DNA of 64,000 nucleotides from Pacificispira sp002696645 (GTDB taxonomy: Bacteria > Pseudomonadota > Alphaproteobacteria > UBA8366 > Aestuariispiraceae). Of the stretch, positions 16,358 to 26,041 are shown one piece after another. The position numbers and the translations under genes were made by a program. The stretch lies in NCBI RefSeq assembly GCF_048892425.1, contig NZ_JBLZHU010000005.1, positions 1 through 64,000 on the forward strand, read 5' to 3'. The first letter of the stretch is position 1, and each line of letters opens with the position of its first letter. Under the pieces are notes generated by a model. It saw only the letters and a program-made list of their open reading frames with translations, did not search any database and was not told the DNA's origin.

Positions 16358-18540
16358 TCCCGCTAATCGGCTATGCCAATGAGCTTGGCGCCCGCCCAGG
16401 TGAAAGCCTTGGCTTCAAAGTCAGTTCCACCAGCGATCAACCCTATGACGTTCAAGTGGTCCGAATTATATCGGCAGATCCGAATCCCGATGGTCCAGGT
16501 ATCATCCATGAAGAAGTCCATGCCACCTGTAATGGGCAGTATCCCTCACGGTTCCAGGACTATGCATTGGGCTCTTATGCTGTGGTGCCGCTCAATCGTG
16601 CAACCGAACATCAGCAGCTAACGCTTGCCGTTATGGTATGCCCGTTCTTGTTGGATCGTGATCGCCAGACGCTGATTGCCATCGGGGACCCTGCGACTGG
16701 GGTGGTGTTGGAGCTTTGCCTTGATCGTGATGGTCCGGCCCTTTCTCTAGCGCGGGAGGGTCAGACAGATCGCTTGTGCCTTCAGACGCAGCCACGCCTG
16801 CGCCAATGGTATCGCCTTACAGCGTCTATCGACTTCATGACCGGCAATGCCAAATTGGTGTTTCAGGATGCCCGGAAAATCACGACTGTGATGACCGTTT
16901 CCGGCCAGCTGTCCACCAAGGATGCATTGAAACTATCTGATCTGTCCCAGGTTACGATTGCGGCCAGGAATATAGTCGGGACGCCCGATAATCTGTTCAA
17001 TGGCCGTTTAGAAGCTCCTAGACTCTATTCAAGCCACGCAGTCGGCGCAGATCCCTTTGCTGAAAATGTACCGACAGGATGTTTCGCCGCCTGGGATTTT
17101 TCTAAGGGAATTGGTAGTGACAGGATTTCAGATATTGGCCCGAATGGATTTCACGGAACTCTGGTGAACATGCCGACCAGGGGCGTGACTGGCGTGAGTT
17201 GGCGGGGGCACGAAATGTGCTGGCGTCATGCGCCGCAGGACTATGCAGCCATTCATTTTCATGAAGATGATTGTCACGATTGTAGATGGGAAGATGATTT
17301 CACTTTTGAAATCCCGAAGGATTTTAAAAGCGGCAACTATGCCATGCGCTTGCGCTGTGGGGAGGAGACGGACTTTGTTCCGTTCTTTGTTGCCGCCCCG
17401 TTGGGTCATCCGCGTGCGTCGATCTGCGTCGTCATCCCCACCTATACCTATGTCATGTACGGCAATAATGGGCGTTATGATTATGGCCCTGCAATTGAGC
17501 AACGGATGAAAGACTGGGGTGCTTATCCGTATAATCCAGAGCGCCAAAGCCAGTTCAGCCAATCCAGCTATAATCTGCATCCGGATGGATCCGGTATCAG
17601 CCTGTGTTCATGGCGCAGGCCATTGATAAATTTACGCTCGGGCTATTTGACCCTGCTGGCGCCGCGTTGTGGGTCAGGATTGCGTCACTATCAGGCGGAC
17701 AGCCATCTGTGGTCCTGGCTGGAGAATAAGGGGTTGGACTTTGATGTGGTCACAGATCATCAACTGGAACGCGATGGCGCGGACGCATTAAATCCATATC
17801 GGACGGTTCTGACCTGTACCCACCCCGAATACCATACTGAACGATCCCTGGATGCCTTTCAGGGATATACGGATCAGGGGGGGAATCTGTGTTATCTGGG
17901 GGGTAACGGATTTTACTGGCGGATTGCGGTGTCTGATACCATTCCAGGGATTGCGGAAATCCGACGCAATGAAGGCGGCATCCGAACCTGGGCGGCACAG
18001 CCCGGTGAATATTATAATGCCCTGGACGGCCAGTATGGTGGCCTGTGGCGACGCAATGGGCGCCCGCCGCAGATTTTGACGGGTGTCGGGTTTTCCGCTC
18101 AGGGGACCTTTAATGGATCCTATTATCGTCGCACAGCGCAGTCCTATTGCGACAAGGCGCAATGGATGTTTGAGGGTGTTGAGGGGGATGTCTTTGGGAA
18201 TGAGGGCCTGTCTGGCAGTGGTGCCGCAGGTTATGAACTGGACCGTTATGATCCGCTGCTGGGATCACCAGAGAATGCAATTATTGTCGCCCAATCCGAA
18301 GCCCATGCCGACACTTATGTCGTCGCGCCAGAAGAAATGCTGACCCATGTCAGCACAACGACCGGTGACCCTCCCGCGGACTTGATCCGTTCAGATATCA
18401 TTTATTTCGACACGCCATCCGGGGGCGCGGTGTTTTCTGTCGGGTCGATCACCTTTTGCGGCAGTCTGCCCTGCAATAATTATGATAACGCCGTCTCCCG
18501 CCTGTTGGAGAATGTCGTACGGCGGTTTTCGGGGTCTTAG
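16354..18540 (+). CDS. N,N-dimethylformamidase large (beta) subunit-like protein
   Basis: 728 aa from the ATG that overlaps the permease stop; the longer frame from 16243 lies inside the permease. DMFase is an iron amidase that hydrolyses N-substituted formamides, and its large subunit is about 760 aa. The first ~330 residues look like a beta-rich, LamG-like part (WYRLTASIDFMTGNAKLVF). The catalytic half has the tyrosine-rich Y364-T-Y366-V-M-Y369 and H490-P-E492-Y, which resemble the Tyr/Tyr/Glu iron site and nearby His described for DMFase; I compared these from memory. No small-subunit gene is visible nearby. The substrate is inferred to be an amide brought in by the adjacent importer, not necessarily dimethylformamide. 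Confidence 0.75.
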   Translation: MIPLIGYANELGARPGESLGFKVSSTSDQPYDVQVVRIISADPNPDGPGIIHEEVHATCNGQYPSRFQDYALGSYAVVPLNRATEHQQLTLAVMVCPFLLDRDRQTLIAIGDPATGVVLELCLDRDGPALSLAREGQTDRLCLQTQPRLRQWYRLTASIDFMTGNAKLVFQDARKITTVMTVSGQLSTKDALKLSDLSQVTIAARNIVGTPDNLFNGRLEAPRLYSSHAVGADPFAENVPTGCFAAWDFSKGIGSDRISDIGPNGFHGTLVNMPTRGVTGVSWRGHEMCWRHAPQDYAAIHFHEDDCHDCRWEDDFTFEIPKDFKSGNYAMRLRCGEETDFVPFFVAAPLGHPRASICVVIPTYTYVMYGNNGRYDYGPAIEQRMKDWGAYPYNPERQSQFSQSSYNLHPDGSGISLCSWRRPLINLRSGYLTLLAPRCGSGLRHYQADSHLWSWLENKGLDFDVVTDHQLERDGADALNPYRTVLTCTHPEYHTERSLDAFQGYTDQGGNLCYLGGNGFYWRIAVSDTIPGIAEIRRNEGGIRTWAAQPGEYYNALDGQYGGLWRRNGRPPQILTGVGFSAQGTFNGSYYRRTAQSYCDKAQWMFEGVEGDVFGNEGLSGSGAAGYELDRYDPLLGSPENAIIVAQSEAHADTYVVAPEEMLTHVSTTTGDPPADLIRSDIIYFDTPSGGAVFSVGSITFCGSLPCNNYDNAVSRLLENVVRRFSGS

Positions 18541-18634
18541 AGCCTCTGCCTTTATCAAGTAATATACGGTCATTTCCGGCTTCGTATGGCCATTCCGTCG
18601 CCATGGAATGCATCGGTGTGGCCGCGGCACCCCG
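18541..18634. other. gap between convergent genes
   Basis: Contains CATTCC/GGAATG arms around 18590-18610 that could form a small hairpin. No gene and no clear terminator seen. Confidence 0.3.
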
Positions 18635-19897
18635 TCACAGATTCTCGTTGCCCTCAAAAATATAGGGGTTGAGGAATATCCGCTCCCAGAACAGGTTTCG
18701 ATCCACGTCTGAGAGACAGGCCTCATTGCAGGTTGCTTCCCATTCCGTTCGCAGGATTGCCAGCATGTCCTGAATAACTCCCGCAGCGGTTTGTTTATCG
18801 AGCAGGAAGTTGGGAGCCGCCTCGATGCAGGTCGCGAGCGTGCTGCGCCGATTGTTATCGGTAATCAGCATGGCCTGGCTGGCCTCGTTGCCGGTTCTGC
18901 TTTGCGGGCAGATATCATAGGCGGGGGTCAGGTGGAGTGACTTGCCATCCCAGAAGGCGGCATGGTTGCGGGCATGGTCGTCGGTGTTGCCGCACAGGAT
19001 GTTGAACACCAGTCGCCCGAACAATTCGCGCAATGTGTCCTTTGGCTGGCTGAAACGATGCCGGATCACTTCGGTCAGATCGGCATAGCTGGCATAGCGG
19101 GCCATCATCTCATCGAGCCCGAATATCGTCAGCGCCGAGACCATGGCTTTCCGCTGCCAGGCGTCACCTATGTGCAGGCGGTCAAAACGTTCGACCAGCA
19201 GCACATCCTTCCCCGCGACATGGGCCAGGCGCACCGGCGCAACGTTGAGACCGGCCTTGGCAGCAAGCCGCATGGCGATGAATTCCGCCTTCACCACGTT
19301 GTAGGTGTCCGAGGACGAGGAGAACTTGGCGATCAGCTTCTTTTCGTCTTCCTCAATCATGGCCTTGGGTCGTGCGCCGCCCAGCGAACTGCCATGAAAC
19401 AGGGCCTGATCCAGCTCAGGAGTGAGGGGAATGCCCCTTTCGACCTTCTCTGCGGCGGTGAGCAATTCCTCCAGAGTGGCGGCCTGTACAGAACGGGGAA
19501 CATATCTTGTCGGGGATAGCTGAAAGTCGAGCGCACCAATGCGGTCGGAGCCGGATTCAAGCAGATAGGTCAGTTCGTCGATTGCGCCGATATCGGCATC
19601 CTCGCCCTTGATGCCAAAGGTTCTATTCAGGATCACACGCCGCCCCCAGGCATCTGGTGCGCCATCGCGCAGGCAGCCTGCCATGTTCAGGCCCGGCTCA
19701 GGGGGGATTGCACCTGTACGTAAGGGCAGCTCAGGCAGATAGAGGGGAATAGCTCCTTCAAGCTCCAGGTAGCGACGGCCATAGTTGAAAATCAGGCCAT
19801 CGCCATCACGGGCGAGGCGGCCAGCGACAACCGGCTGGGTTGCGTCGGGCAGCCATACCCAGACATACGCTTCATCATGACGGGGCTTAGAAATCAT
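18635..19897 (-). CDS. hipA: HipA-family serine/threonine kinase toxin
   Basis: 420 aa, close to the usual ~440 of HipA. N-terminal subdomain (WLPDATQPVVAGRLARDGDG), then a kinase core: KAMIEEDEKKLIAKFSSSSD for phosphate/ATP binding, VLLVERFDR, the catalytic NTDDHARNHAAF with Asp and Asn, and the LTPAYDICP metal-binding segment, all diagnostic of HipA. In E. coli HipA phosphorylates glutamyl-tRNA synthetase and induces persistence. The start overlaps the end of the HTH antitoxin gene by 11 bp, the standard hipB-hipA order. Confidence 0.9.
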   Translation of the reverse strand: MISKPRHDEAYVWVWLPDATQPVVAGRLARDGDGLIFNYGRRYLELEGAIPLYLPELPLRTGAIPPEPGLNMAGCLRDGAPDAWGRRVILNRTFGIKGEDADIGAIDELTYLLESGSDRIGALDFQLSPTRYVPRSVQAATLEELLTAAEKVERGIPLTPELDQALFHGSSLGGARPKAMIEEDEKKLIAKFSSSSDTYNVVKAEFIAMRLAAKAGLNVAPVRLAHVAGKDVLLVERFDRLHIGDAWQRKAMVSALTIFGLDEMMARYASYADLTEVIRHRFSQPKDTLRELFGRLVFNILCGNTDDHARNHAAFWDGKSLHLTPAYDICPQSRTGNEASQAMLITDNNRRSTLATCIEAAPNFLLDKQTAAGVIQDMLAILRTEWEATCNEACLSDVDRNLFWERIFLNPYIFEGNENL

Positions 19898-20225
19898 CCT
19901 TCACCGCCTTTGTGCTTTTGCGCACTTTCTTCGGCAACAGGGTCAGCTTGCTTCGTGCCGCTGCAAGATGGCGGGTCAGGATGGAGGGCTCTGGTTCAAA
20001 GAGCGGCACGCCAACGATGGCAGCGAGCTCAAAGACGGCACCGATGGAGCAGCCCATCTCGCCATTCTCGATCCTGTGGACCAGCCCGCGTGATATGCCT
20101 GCGCGTTCAGCAGCTTCCGCGACCGTCAGTCCTCGCTCAGTGCGCGCGTCGTGAATCAACAGCCCCAGCAGTTCAGCAGCTTCCAGTCCGTAACGGGAAT
20201 AAGGTCGGGTGTTCGGCTTTGCCAC
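19887..20225 (-). CDS. hipB: HipB-like XRE-family antitoxin
   Basis: 112 aa with an XRE helix-turn-helix at about residues 27-80 (TVAEAAERAGISRGLVHRIENGEMGCSIGAVFELAAIVGVPLF). The start is GTG at 20225. It would neutralise HipA and repress its own promoter in the AT-rich region upstream. The C-terminus is basic and probably flexible, as in other HipB proteins. Confidence 0.88.
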   Translation of the reverse strand: MAKPNTRPYSRYGLEAAELLGLLIHDARTERGLTVAEAAERAGISRGLVHRIENGEMGCSIGAVFELAAIVGVPLFEPEPSILTRHLAAARSKLTLLPKKVRKSTKAVKDDF

Positions 20226-20249
20226 TGCGATTAATCCTGTTCCATTAAC

Positions 20250-20340
20250 AGGGCATAAAAGCCCTTAAAAGATTATTTATGGGTCAAGATAGTATATTTC
20301 AAGTCAGTTTTGCAATGATTTGTTCTATAAAAAGGGCTTT
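20250..20340. promoter_or_regulatory. AT-rich divergent region with palindromes, probable HipB operators
   Basis: AGGGC-ataaaa-GCCCT (20250-20265) is one short palindrome. AAAGCCCTT (20258-20266) recurs inverted as AAGGGCTTT (20332-20340), followed by a further GGCTTTTT. The spacing fits two operators around the hipBA promoter. Assignment to HipB is inference from position. Confidence 0.4.
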
Positions 20341-20411
20341 AGGCTTTTTAAAGACCTGTTTATAGATCGTTTATGCAACTTGGGTCGCTATCTCCTCGCC
20401 CCCCTTGATAA

Positions 20412-20438
20412 GAACATTAGTAGACTATATTAAAGAAC
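20412..20438 (+). promoter_or_regulatory. possible degenerate SOS box upstream of imuA
   Basis: The alphaproteobacterial LexA box is GTTC-N7-GTTC (or its complement GAAC-N7-GAAC). Here GAAC-attagta-GACT (20412-20426) is followed by another GAAC at 20435-20438. The match is imperfect, so LexA control is expected from the gene content more than shown by the site. Confidence 0.3.
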
Positions 20439-20471
20439 ATAGTATGAATAAACTAATCGGAGATGCACCCC

Positions 20472-21158
20472 ATGCGGTTGGAGGAAGCGCAGGAGGACCG
20501 GCGGCGTTCGGCGCTTGATAGGGCGCGGGGGCTGATGCGGCGCATTGAGGCGCGGGATCGCCCCCGGTGTCATCGCTCTGTGGCGCTGGGCTGGGAGGAA
20601 CCGGATGCGGCGCTGGGGGGCGGGCTTGGCCTGGGCGCGTTGCATGAGGTCGGGGGTAGGGCGGCAACAGGGTTTGCCATACGGCTGTTGGGGCGGCTGA
20701 AGGGGGCAGTGCTGTGGTGCCATCCAGCCGGGCAGAAGACCACACTTTACGGGCCGGGACTGGTGCAGGTCGGCCAGGGCGATCTGCCGGATCGACTGAT
20801 CATCGCCCGGGCCCGAAATGGCAGCGAAGGCTGCTGGATCGCTGAAGAAGCCCTGCGTTCTGGCGCTTTCACGGCTGTGGTGCTGCAGCCCGCCGACCCG
20901 GTTGGCTTGATCCCCAGCCGCCGCCTGCATCTGGCGGCCGGGCGCGGGGGCGCGCTGGGCCTGATCCTGCGTGAGGTGCAGGGACATGGTCCGGTGCTGG
21001 CCCCTGGCATCGCGGCAAGCCGATGGCAAGTCGACCCGATACCCTCCATCCGGCAGGGGGCAATGATCGATCCCCATTGGCGCCTGGTACTGCAACGGCA
21101 GCGCGGGGGAAGTGCGGACAGGATTGGCGAAGAAGGGTGCTGGAGCGTCCCGGCATGA
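20472..21158 (+). CDS. imuA: ImuA, SOS-inducible mutagenesis protein
   Basis: 228 aa from ATG 20472; an ATG three codons earlier abuts GGAG with no spacing, whereas 20472 has it nine bases upstream. The protein shows the ImuA layout of a shortened RecA-like fold: GLGLGALHEVGGRAATGFAIRLLGRL in the position of the Walker region but without a canonical GxxxxGKT, and GALGLILREVQGHGP in the middle. ImuA works with ImuB and DnaE2 in translesion synthesis. The stop overlaps the imuB ATG. The gene appears clearly GC-richer than the neighbouring transport genes. Confidence 0.88.
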   Translation: MRLEEAQEDRRRSALDRARGLMRRIEARDRPRCHRSVALGWEEPDAALGGGLGLGALHEVGGRAATGFAIRLLGRLKGAVLWCHPAGQKTTLYGPGLVQVGQGDLPDRLIIARARNGSEGCWIAEEALRSGAFTAVVLQPADPVGLIPSRRLHLAAGRGGALGLILREVQGHGPVLAPGIAASRWQVDPIPSIRQGAMIDPHWRLVLQRQRGGSADRIGEEGCWSVPA

Positions 21159-22771
21159 CGACAGCCCCCATCTCCCGTCTGAATCCGCTGTATCTTGCGC
21201 TCTGGTTTCCCTGTCTATCGACGGACCGCTTACGCCGGGAGAAGCAGATCAATACAGAGCGGGCACTGGTTGCAACGCGCCGCGCAGGATCAGGCGTCTT
21301 CCTGGCCGCTGTCGATGCACTGGCGGCGCGTGAGGGGCTGTCCCCCGGCATGACACTGGCAAGCGCCCGCGCGATTCATCCCGATCTTCGCGCTGAACCG
21401 TTGGACCCCATTGCCGATGCGGCCCTGGTGCAGCGTCTGGCGGACTGGTGCGACCGTTATTCGCCGCTTGTGGCGGTTGCGGGCAGCGACAGATTGGTGA
21501 TTGAAGCAACAGGCTGCACACATCTTTTCGGGGGGGAGAAGGCGATGTTGGAGGATGTCCGTGATCGGCTGCGTCGCACCGGCCTGTCGGTACGTGCCGC
21601 CCTGGCTGCCAGTCCCGCCGCGGCCATCGCGCTGGCGCTCCATGGGCCGCAGGATTGTGTGGTCAGCAAACGCCGTGGTCTGAGCACGGCCCTTGCCGAT
21701 CTGCCGGTCTCAGCTCTTGCGCTGGCAGAAGGGGCGATGGATCGTGATGCGCTGTCAGGAATGCACCGGGTCGGTCTGCACTATTTGGGGGATCTGTATC
21801 AACTGCCCCGTGCGGCGCTGGCCACCCGCTTTGGACCAGTGGTGGTCTCCGCCCTCGACCGGTTGCTTGGACAGGCATCGCATCCGATAGCCCCCCGGCG
21901 TCCAGCCACGCCCTATCGTCTCCGCCTTGCCTTCGCCGATCCGATTGGCCTGCGCAGTGATATTGATGCCGCGCTTACCCAGCTGCTCTCGGACCTCTCG
22001 GTACAGCTACAGGCGAAGGCCATGGGCTGCCGACGCCTGACCCTGACCGCCTGCCGCGCCGACGGCACGGTGCAGGAGATCACCATCGGCACCAGCCGTC
22101 CGGTCCGGGCCGTCCCGCCGCTGATGCGCTTGCTGGCAGAGAAACTGGAAAGCCTGGATCCCGGCTTTGGGATCGACTGCCTGATCCTGACCGCCCCGAT
22201 TGTTGAACCTTTTGAGCATGACCAGATCGACAGCGGGGCCCTGACTGAGGATAGCGGAACCGAGGATACAGTTGCAGACGACCGGCTGGCGTCGGTCTGT
22301 GACCGGCTGATAAACCGGCTGGGAGCAGAGAATCTGTTCCGCCTCGCCTCGGTCGATAGCCGCCTGCCGGATACCGCCCAGGGGCCGCGCCCCGCAGTGT
22401 CGTCGCGACGAGACCCGGCAGGCGGTTGGCCCCGTACTGTCGGTCGCCCGACCCGCCTGCTGGGTCAACCGATCCCGCTGGTGCCGCTGCACGCGCCAAG
22501 GCCCGGCGATCCGCTGGTGCGCTTTCGCTTGCAGGGGCGTGAGCATAGGGTTCGGATCGCACAGGGACCGGAGCGGATCGCGCCTGACTGGTGGCGGCGG
22601 GATGCGGCCTGGGCCGCAGGCGCACGGGATTATTGGCAGGTTGAGGACGAAGCGGGTCAGCGGTTCTGGATCTACCGCGACGGAACCGCAGGGTCGCATG
22701 CAGGATCAGGCGCGGAATCGGGGAAAGCTGATACGCCCCGGTCGCACTGGTTCCTGCACGGTTTGTGGTGA
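21155..22771 (+). CDS. imuB: ImuB, catalytically inactive Y-family polymerase homologue
   Basis: 538 aa from the ATG overlapping imuA (ATGA); an upstream in-frame extension lies inside imuA and is not used. The Y-family fold is recognisable (LYLALWFPCLSTDRLRREK, GSDRLVIEATGCTHLFGG, SGMHRVGLHYLGDLYQLPRAALATRFG), but the acidic residues that bind metal in active Y polymerases are missing at both usual positions, as known for ImuB. ImuB is the hub that tethers DnaE2 and ImuA to the beta clamp. dnaE2 follows six bases later. Confidence 0.9.
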   Translation: MTTAPISRLNPLYLALWFPCLSTDRLRREKQINTERALVATRRAGSGVFLAAVDALAAREGLSPGMTLASARAIHPDLRAEPLDPIADAALVQRLADWCDRYSPLVAVAGSDRLVIEATGCTHLFGGEKAMLEDVRDRLRRTGLSVRAALAASPAAAIALALHGPQDCVVSKRRGLSTALADLPVSALALAEGAMDRDALSGMHRVGLHYLGDLYQLPRAALATRFGPVVVSALDRLLGQASHPIAPRRPATPYRLRLAFADPIGLRSDIDAALTQLLSDLSVQLQAKAMGCRRLTLTACRADGTVQEITIGTSRPVRAVPPLMRLLAEKLESLDPGFGIDCLILTAPIVEPFEHDQIDSGALTEDSGTEDTVADDRLASVCDRLINRLGAENLFRLASVDSRLPDTAQGPRPAVSSRRDPAGGWPRTVGRPTRLLGQPIPLVPLHAPRPGDPLVRFRLQGREHRVRIAQGPERIAPDWWRRDAAWAAGARDYWQVEDEAGQRFWIYRDGTAGSHAGSGAESGKADTPRSHWFLHGLW

Positions 22772-22777
22772 TCTGCG

Positions 22778-25700
22778 ATGCAACGCTATGCCGAACTGTG
22801 TTGCATGACCAATTTCAGTTTCCTGGAAGGGGCCTCCCATGCTGATGAACTGGTGGTGCAGGCAAAAGCGCTGGGCCTGGCGGGCCTTGGCGTTGCAGAC
22901 CGCAACAGTTTGGCGGGCGTGGTGCGGGCCCATAAGGCGGCCAAGCAGGCGGGCCTGCCGCTGCTGATCGGTGCCCGTCTGGATCTGCAGGATGCCCCCC
23001 CTCTGATCGCCTATCCCAGAGACCGCGCCGCCTATGGCCGTCTGTCGCAATTGATCACCCTGGGCCGCCGCCGGGCGGAGAAGGGGTCTTGCCTGCTGTA
23101 TCTGGACGACGTGCTGGCTGCCGCCCAGGATACTGTGCTGATCGTGCTGGCCGATGAAAGTATGGACAGGGCCGCCCTTTCCAAACAGCTTCTGCGCCTG
23201 AAAGCCGTTGCCGGTCCACAGGAACTCTATCTCGCCGCCAGCCACTTGCATCGTGGCGACGATGACCGGCGCATTGCCCGTCATGCGGCAATCGCCCGGG
23301 CATTGGGTCTGCGTCTGGTCGCGGTGAATGATGTCCTGATGCACAGCCCCGCCCGCCGTCCGCTGGCCGATGTGCTGACCTGTATCCGAGAGAAGCAGGT
23401 TATCGATACCGCAGGCACCCTGTTGGCTCGCAATGGAGAGCGGCATCTGAAGAGTGCAGCAGAGATGGCGCGGTTGTTCCAGGGCTATGAGGAAGCCTGT
23501 GCGGCAACGCTTGATATCCTGGAGCGCTGCTGCTTCTCGCTGGACGAACTTTCCAGCGATTATCCCAGCGAGGTTTTGGGCACAGAGGAAACACCCCAGG
23601 CGGTGCTGGAGCGGATGACCTGGGCGGGTGCCGCACAGCGCTATCCGGGCGGCATTCCGGCCAAGGTGCGCAGCATCGTGGAGCATGAATTGCGGTTGAT
23701 TGGAGAATTGGGCTATGCCCCCTATTTTCTGACGGTGGAGGATCTGGTCCGTTTCGCCCGCAGTCGGGATATTCTTTGTCAGGGGCGCGGCTCGGCGGCC
23801 AATTCTGCGGTCTGCTATTGTCTTGGCATCACCGCTATTGATCCGAACCGGCTGGACCTGTTGTTCGAACGTTTCATCTCCGCCGCTCGTAATGAGCCCC
23901 CTGATATTGATGTCGATTTCGAACACGAACGCCGGGAGGAGGTGATCCAGTATATCTATACAAAATATGGTCGTGACCGCGCCTCGATGACGGCCACTGT
24001 CACCCGCTATCGGGCGCGCGGTGCGATCCGCGACGTTGGCAAGGCGATGGGGCTGAGTGAGGATACGGTGACACTGATGGCCTCTCAGGTCTGGGGCTCA
24101 TCTGATCCGTCCGCCATGACCGAACGGCTGGTGGAGATCGGGCTGGATCCCTGTGACGAACGCCTGCACCTGACCCTGGCCCTGATTGGACAGATCACCG
24201 GCTTCCCACGCCATCTGGGCCAGCATGTCGGCGGTTTCGTGATCACCGACAGCCGCCTCGACAGCATCGTGCCGGTGGAGAATGCCGCGATGGAAAACCG
24301 CACCGTCATCCAGTGGGACAAGGATGACCTTGATACGCTGGGCATTCTTAAGGTGGATGTTCTGGCGCTTGGCATGTTGAGCTGTATCCGCCGCTGTTTC
24401 GATCTGATCCGTGGGCATCATGGCCGCAGTGTTGATTTGGCCGGGGTGCCACCGGGGGACACGGCGACTTATGATATGCTGTGCCGGGCGGATTCCCTGG
24501 GTGTTTTCCAGGTCGAGAGCCGGGCGCAGATGAGCTTCCTGCCGCGTATGAAGCCGCGCAATTTCTATGACCTGGTGATCGAGGTTGCCATCGTTCGCCC
24601 CGGTCCGATTCAGGGTGATATGGTTCATCCCTATCTGCGTCGCCGCAATGGGGAGGAGGTGGTGGATTATCCTTCTCCCGAATTGCGTGCCGTGCTGGAG
24701 AAGACGCTGGGCGTGCCACTGTTTCAGGAACAGGCGATGAAGATCGCCATTGTCGGAGCCAGGTTCAGCCCGGAGGAGGCCGATCAATTACGCCGTGCGA
24801 TGGCGACCTTCCGCAAGGTCGGTACGATTGAAAACTTTCGTGGCAAGTTCCTTACCGGAATGGCCCAGAACGGCTACCCGCCGGACTTTGCAGAGCGATG
24901 CTGGCGGCAGATCGAAGGCTTCGGGGAATACGGTTTTCCTGAGAGCCATGCCGCCAGTTTCGCACTGCTGGTCTATGTCTCGGCCTGGATGAAGCGGCAT
25001 TATCCCGCCGCCTTCGCTTGTGCGCTGTTGAACAGCCAGCCGATGGGCTTCTATGCCCCGGCCCAGATCGTGCGGGATGCGCAGGACCATGGTGTCGCGG
25101 TGCGCCCGCCTGATATCAATCATTCCGACTGGGATTGTACGCTGGAACCGGCGGAAGGGGGCTTTGCGCTGCGTTTGGGGCTGCGTCAGGTGAAGGGGTT
25201 GAAGCAGACAGAGGCGGAATGGGTTACCGCCGCCCGCGCCAACGGCTATCGCCACCCCGCCGATCTGTGGCGACGCGCGGGCCTGAAGCGGCGCAGCCTG
25301 ACAGCATTGGCGGAGGCGGATGCGTTTACCTCACTGCATCTCTCGCGGCGTCAGGTGATCTGGGCCCTGCGTGGGATTGGTGGCGACAGGCCCCTGCCGC
25401 TGTTCGAGGCCGCGAATGAAAGCGATCGGGGGCGGGAATTGCCCGTCGACCTGCCGAAGGCAACACTGGGCGAGGAGGTCGCAGAGGATTACGCCAGTTT
25501 ACGCCTCAGCCTGAAGGCGCATCCGCTCACCCTGGTGCGCGATCAGGCCGATGCGCCCCTGGCGGGCTGTCTGCCTGCCCTGCATCTCGCTGATGCAAAG
25601 GATGGGACAACCGTTTCTGTCGCCGGACTGGTGCTGGTTCGGCAACGTCCCGGCAGCGCCCATGGCGTTATCTTCGCGACCATCGAGGATGAAACCGGCA

Positions 25701-26002
25701 CCGCCAATATCGTTGTCTGGACCGATGTCTTCGAGCGCTACCGCCGTCCCCTTTTGACCGCGCGGTTGATGCGTGTCACCGGCAAACTACAGCGCGAAGG
25801 CATTGTCATCCACGTCATCGCCCAAACCATCGAAGATCGCTCTGACCTGCTCGACCGTCTGCTGACTCCAGGCACACGGGCGGGCGCATGCCTGAATACC
25901 CTTGCCCGCGCAGATGAGGTCCGCCGCCCGATCCATACCGAAGACTTCCGCGGCACCGGCTATCATCCGCCAAAACTGGGGCCTTCGCGGGAGCGTCGGT
26001 AA
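22778..26002 (+). CDS. dnaE2: DnaE2 (ImuC) error-prone DNA polymerase
   Basis: 1074 aa, the usual length for the second, error-prone C-family DNA polymerase alpha subunit. N-terminal PHP domain (YAELCCMTNFSFLEGASHADELVVQAKALGLAGLGVADRNS). The polymerase active-site PDIDVDFEHERREEVIQYIYTKYG with its Asp pair, the fingers GVPLFQEQAMKIA and a C-terminal OB fold (VSVAGLVLVRQRPGSAHGVIFATIEDETG) are visible. It performs damage-induced mutagenic synthesis with ImuA and ImuB. Third and last gene of the cassette. Confidence 0.95.
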   Translation: MQRYAELCCMTNFSFLEGASHADELVVQAKALGLAGLGVADRNSLAGVVRAHKAAKQAGLPLLIGARLDLQDAPPLIAYPRDRAAYGRLSQLITLGRRRAEKGSCLLYLDDVLAAAQDTVLIVLADESMDRAALSKQLLRLKAVAGPQELYLAASHLHRGDDDRRIARHAAIARALGLRLVAVNDVLMHSPARRPLADVLTCIREKQVIDTAGTLLARNGERHLKSAAEMARLFQGYEEACAATLDILERCCFSLDELSSDYPSEVLGTEETPQAVLERMTWAGAAQRYPGGIPAKVRSIVEHELRLIGELGYAPYFLTVEDLVRFARSRDILCQGRGSAANSAVCYCLGITAIDPNRLDLLFERFISAARNEPPDIDVDFEHERREEVIQYIYTKYGRDRASMTATVTRYRARGAIRDVGKAMGLSEDTVTLMASQVWGSSDPSAMTERLVEIGLDPCDERLHLTLALIGQITGFPRHLGQHVGGFVITDSRLDSIVPVENAAMENRTVIQWDKDDLDTLGILKVDVLALGMLSCIRRCFDLIRGHHGRSVDLAGVPPGDTATYDMLCRADSLGVFQVESRAQMSFLPRMKPRNFYDLVIEVAIVRPGPIQGDMVHPYLRRRNGEEVVDYPSPELRAVLEKTLGVPLFQEQAMKIAIVGARFSPEEADQLRRAMATFRKVGTIENFRGKFLTGMAQNGYPPDFAERCWRQIEGFGEYGFPESHAASFALLVYVSAWMKRHYPAAFACALLNSQPMGFYAPAQIVRDAQDHGVAVRPPDINHSDWDCTLEPAEGGFALRLGLRQVKGLKQTEAEWVTAARANGYRHPADLWRRAGLKRRSLTALAEADAFTSLHLSRRQVIWALRGIGGDRPLPLFEAANESDRGRELPVDLPKATLGEEVAEDYASLRLSLKAHPLTLVRDQADAPLAGCLPALHLADAKDGTTVSVAGLVLVRQRPGSAHGVIFATIEDETGTANIVVWTDVFERYRRPLLTARLMRVTGKLQREGIVIHVIAQTIEDRSDLLDRLLTPGTRAGACLNTLARADEVRRPIHTEDFRGTGYHPPKLGPSRERR

Positions 26003-26041
26003 GACCATATCTTGATGCGATTGCCATGACCCGGCACGGGT

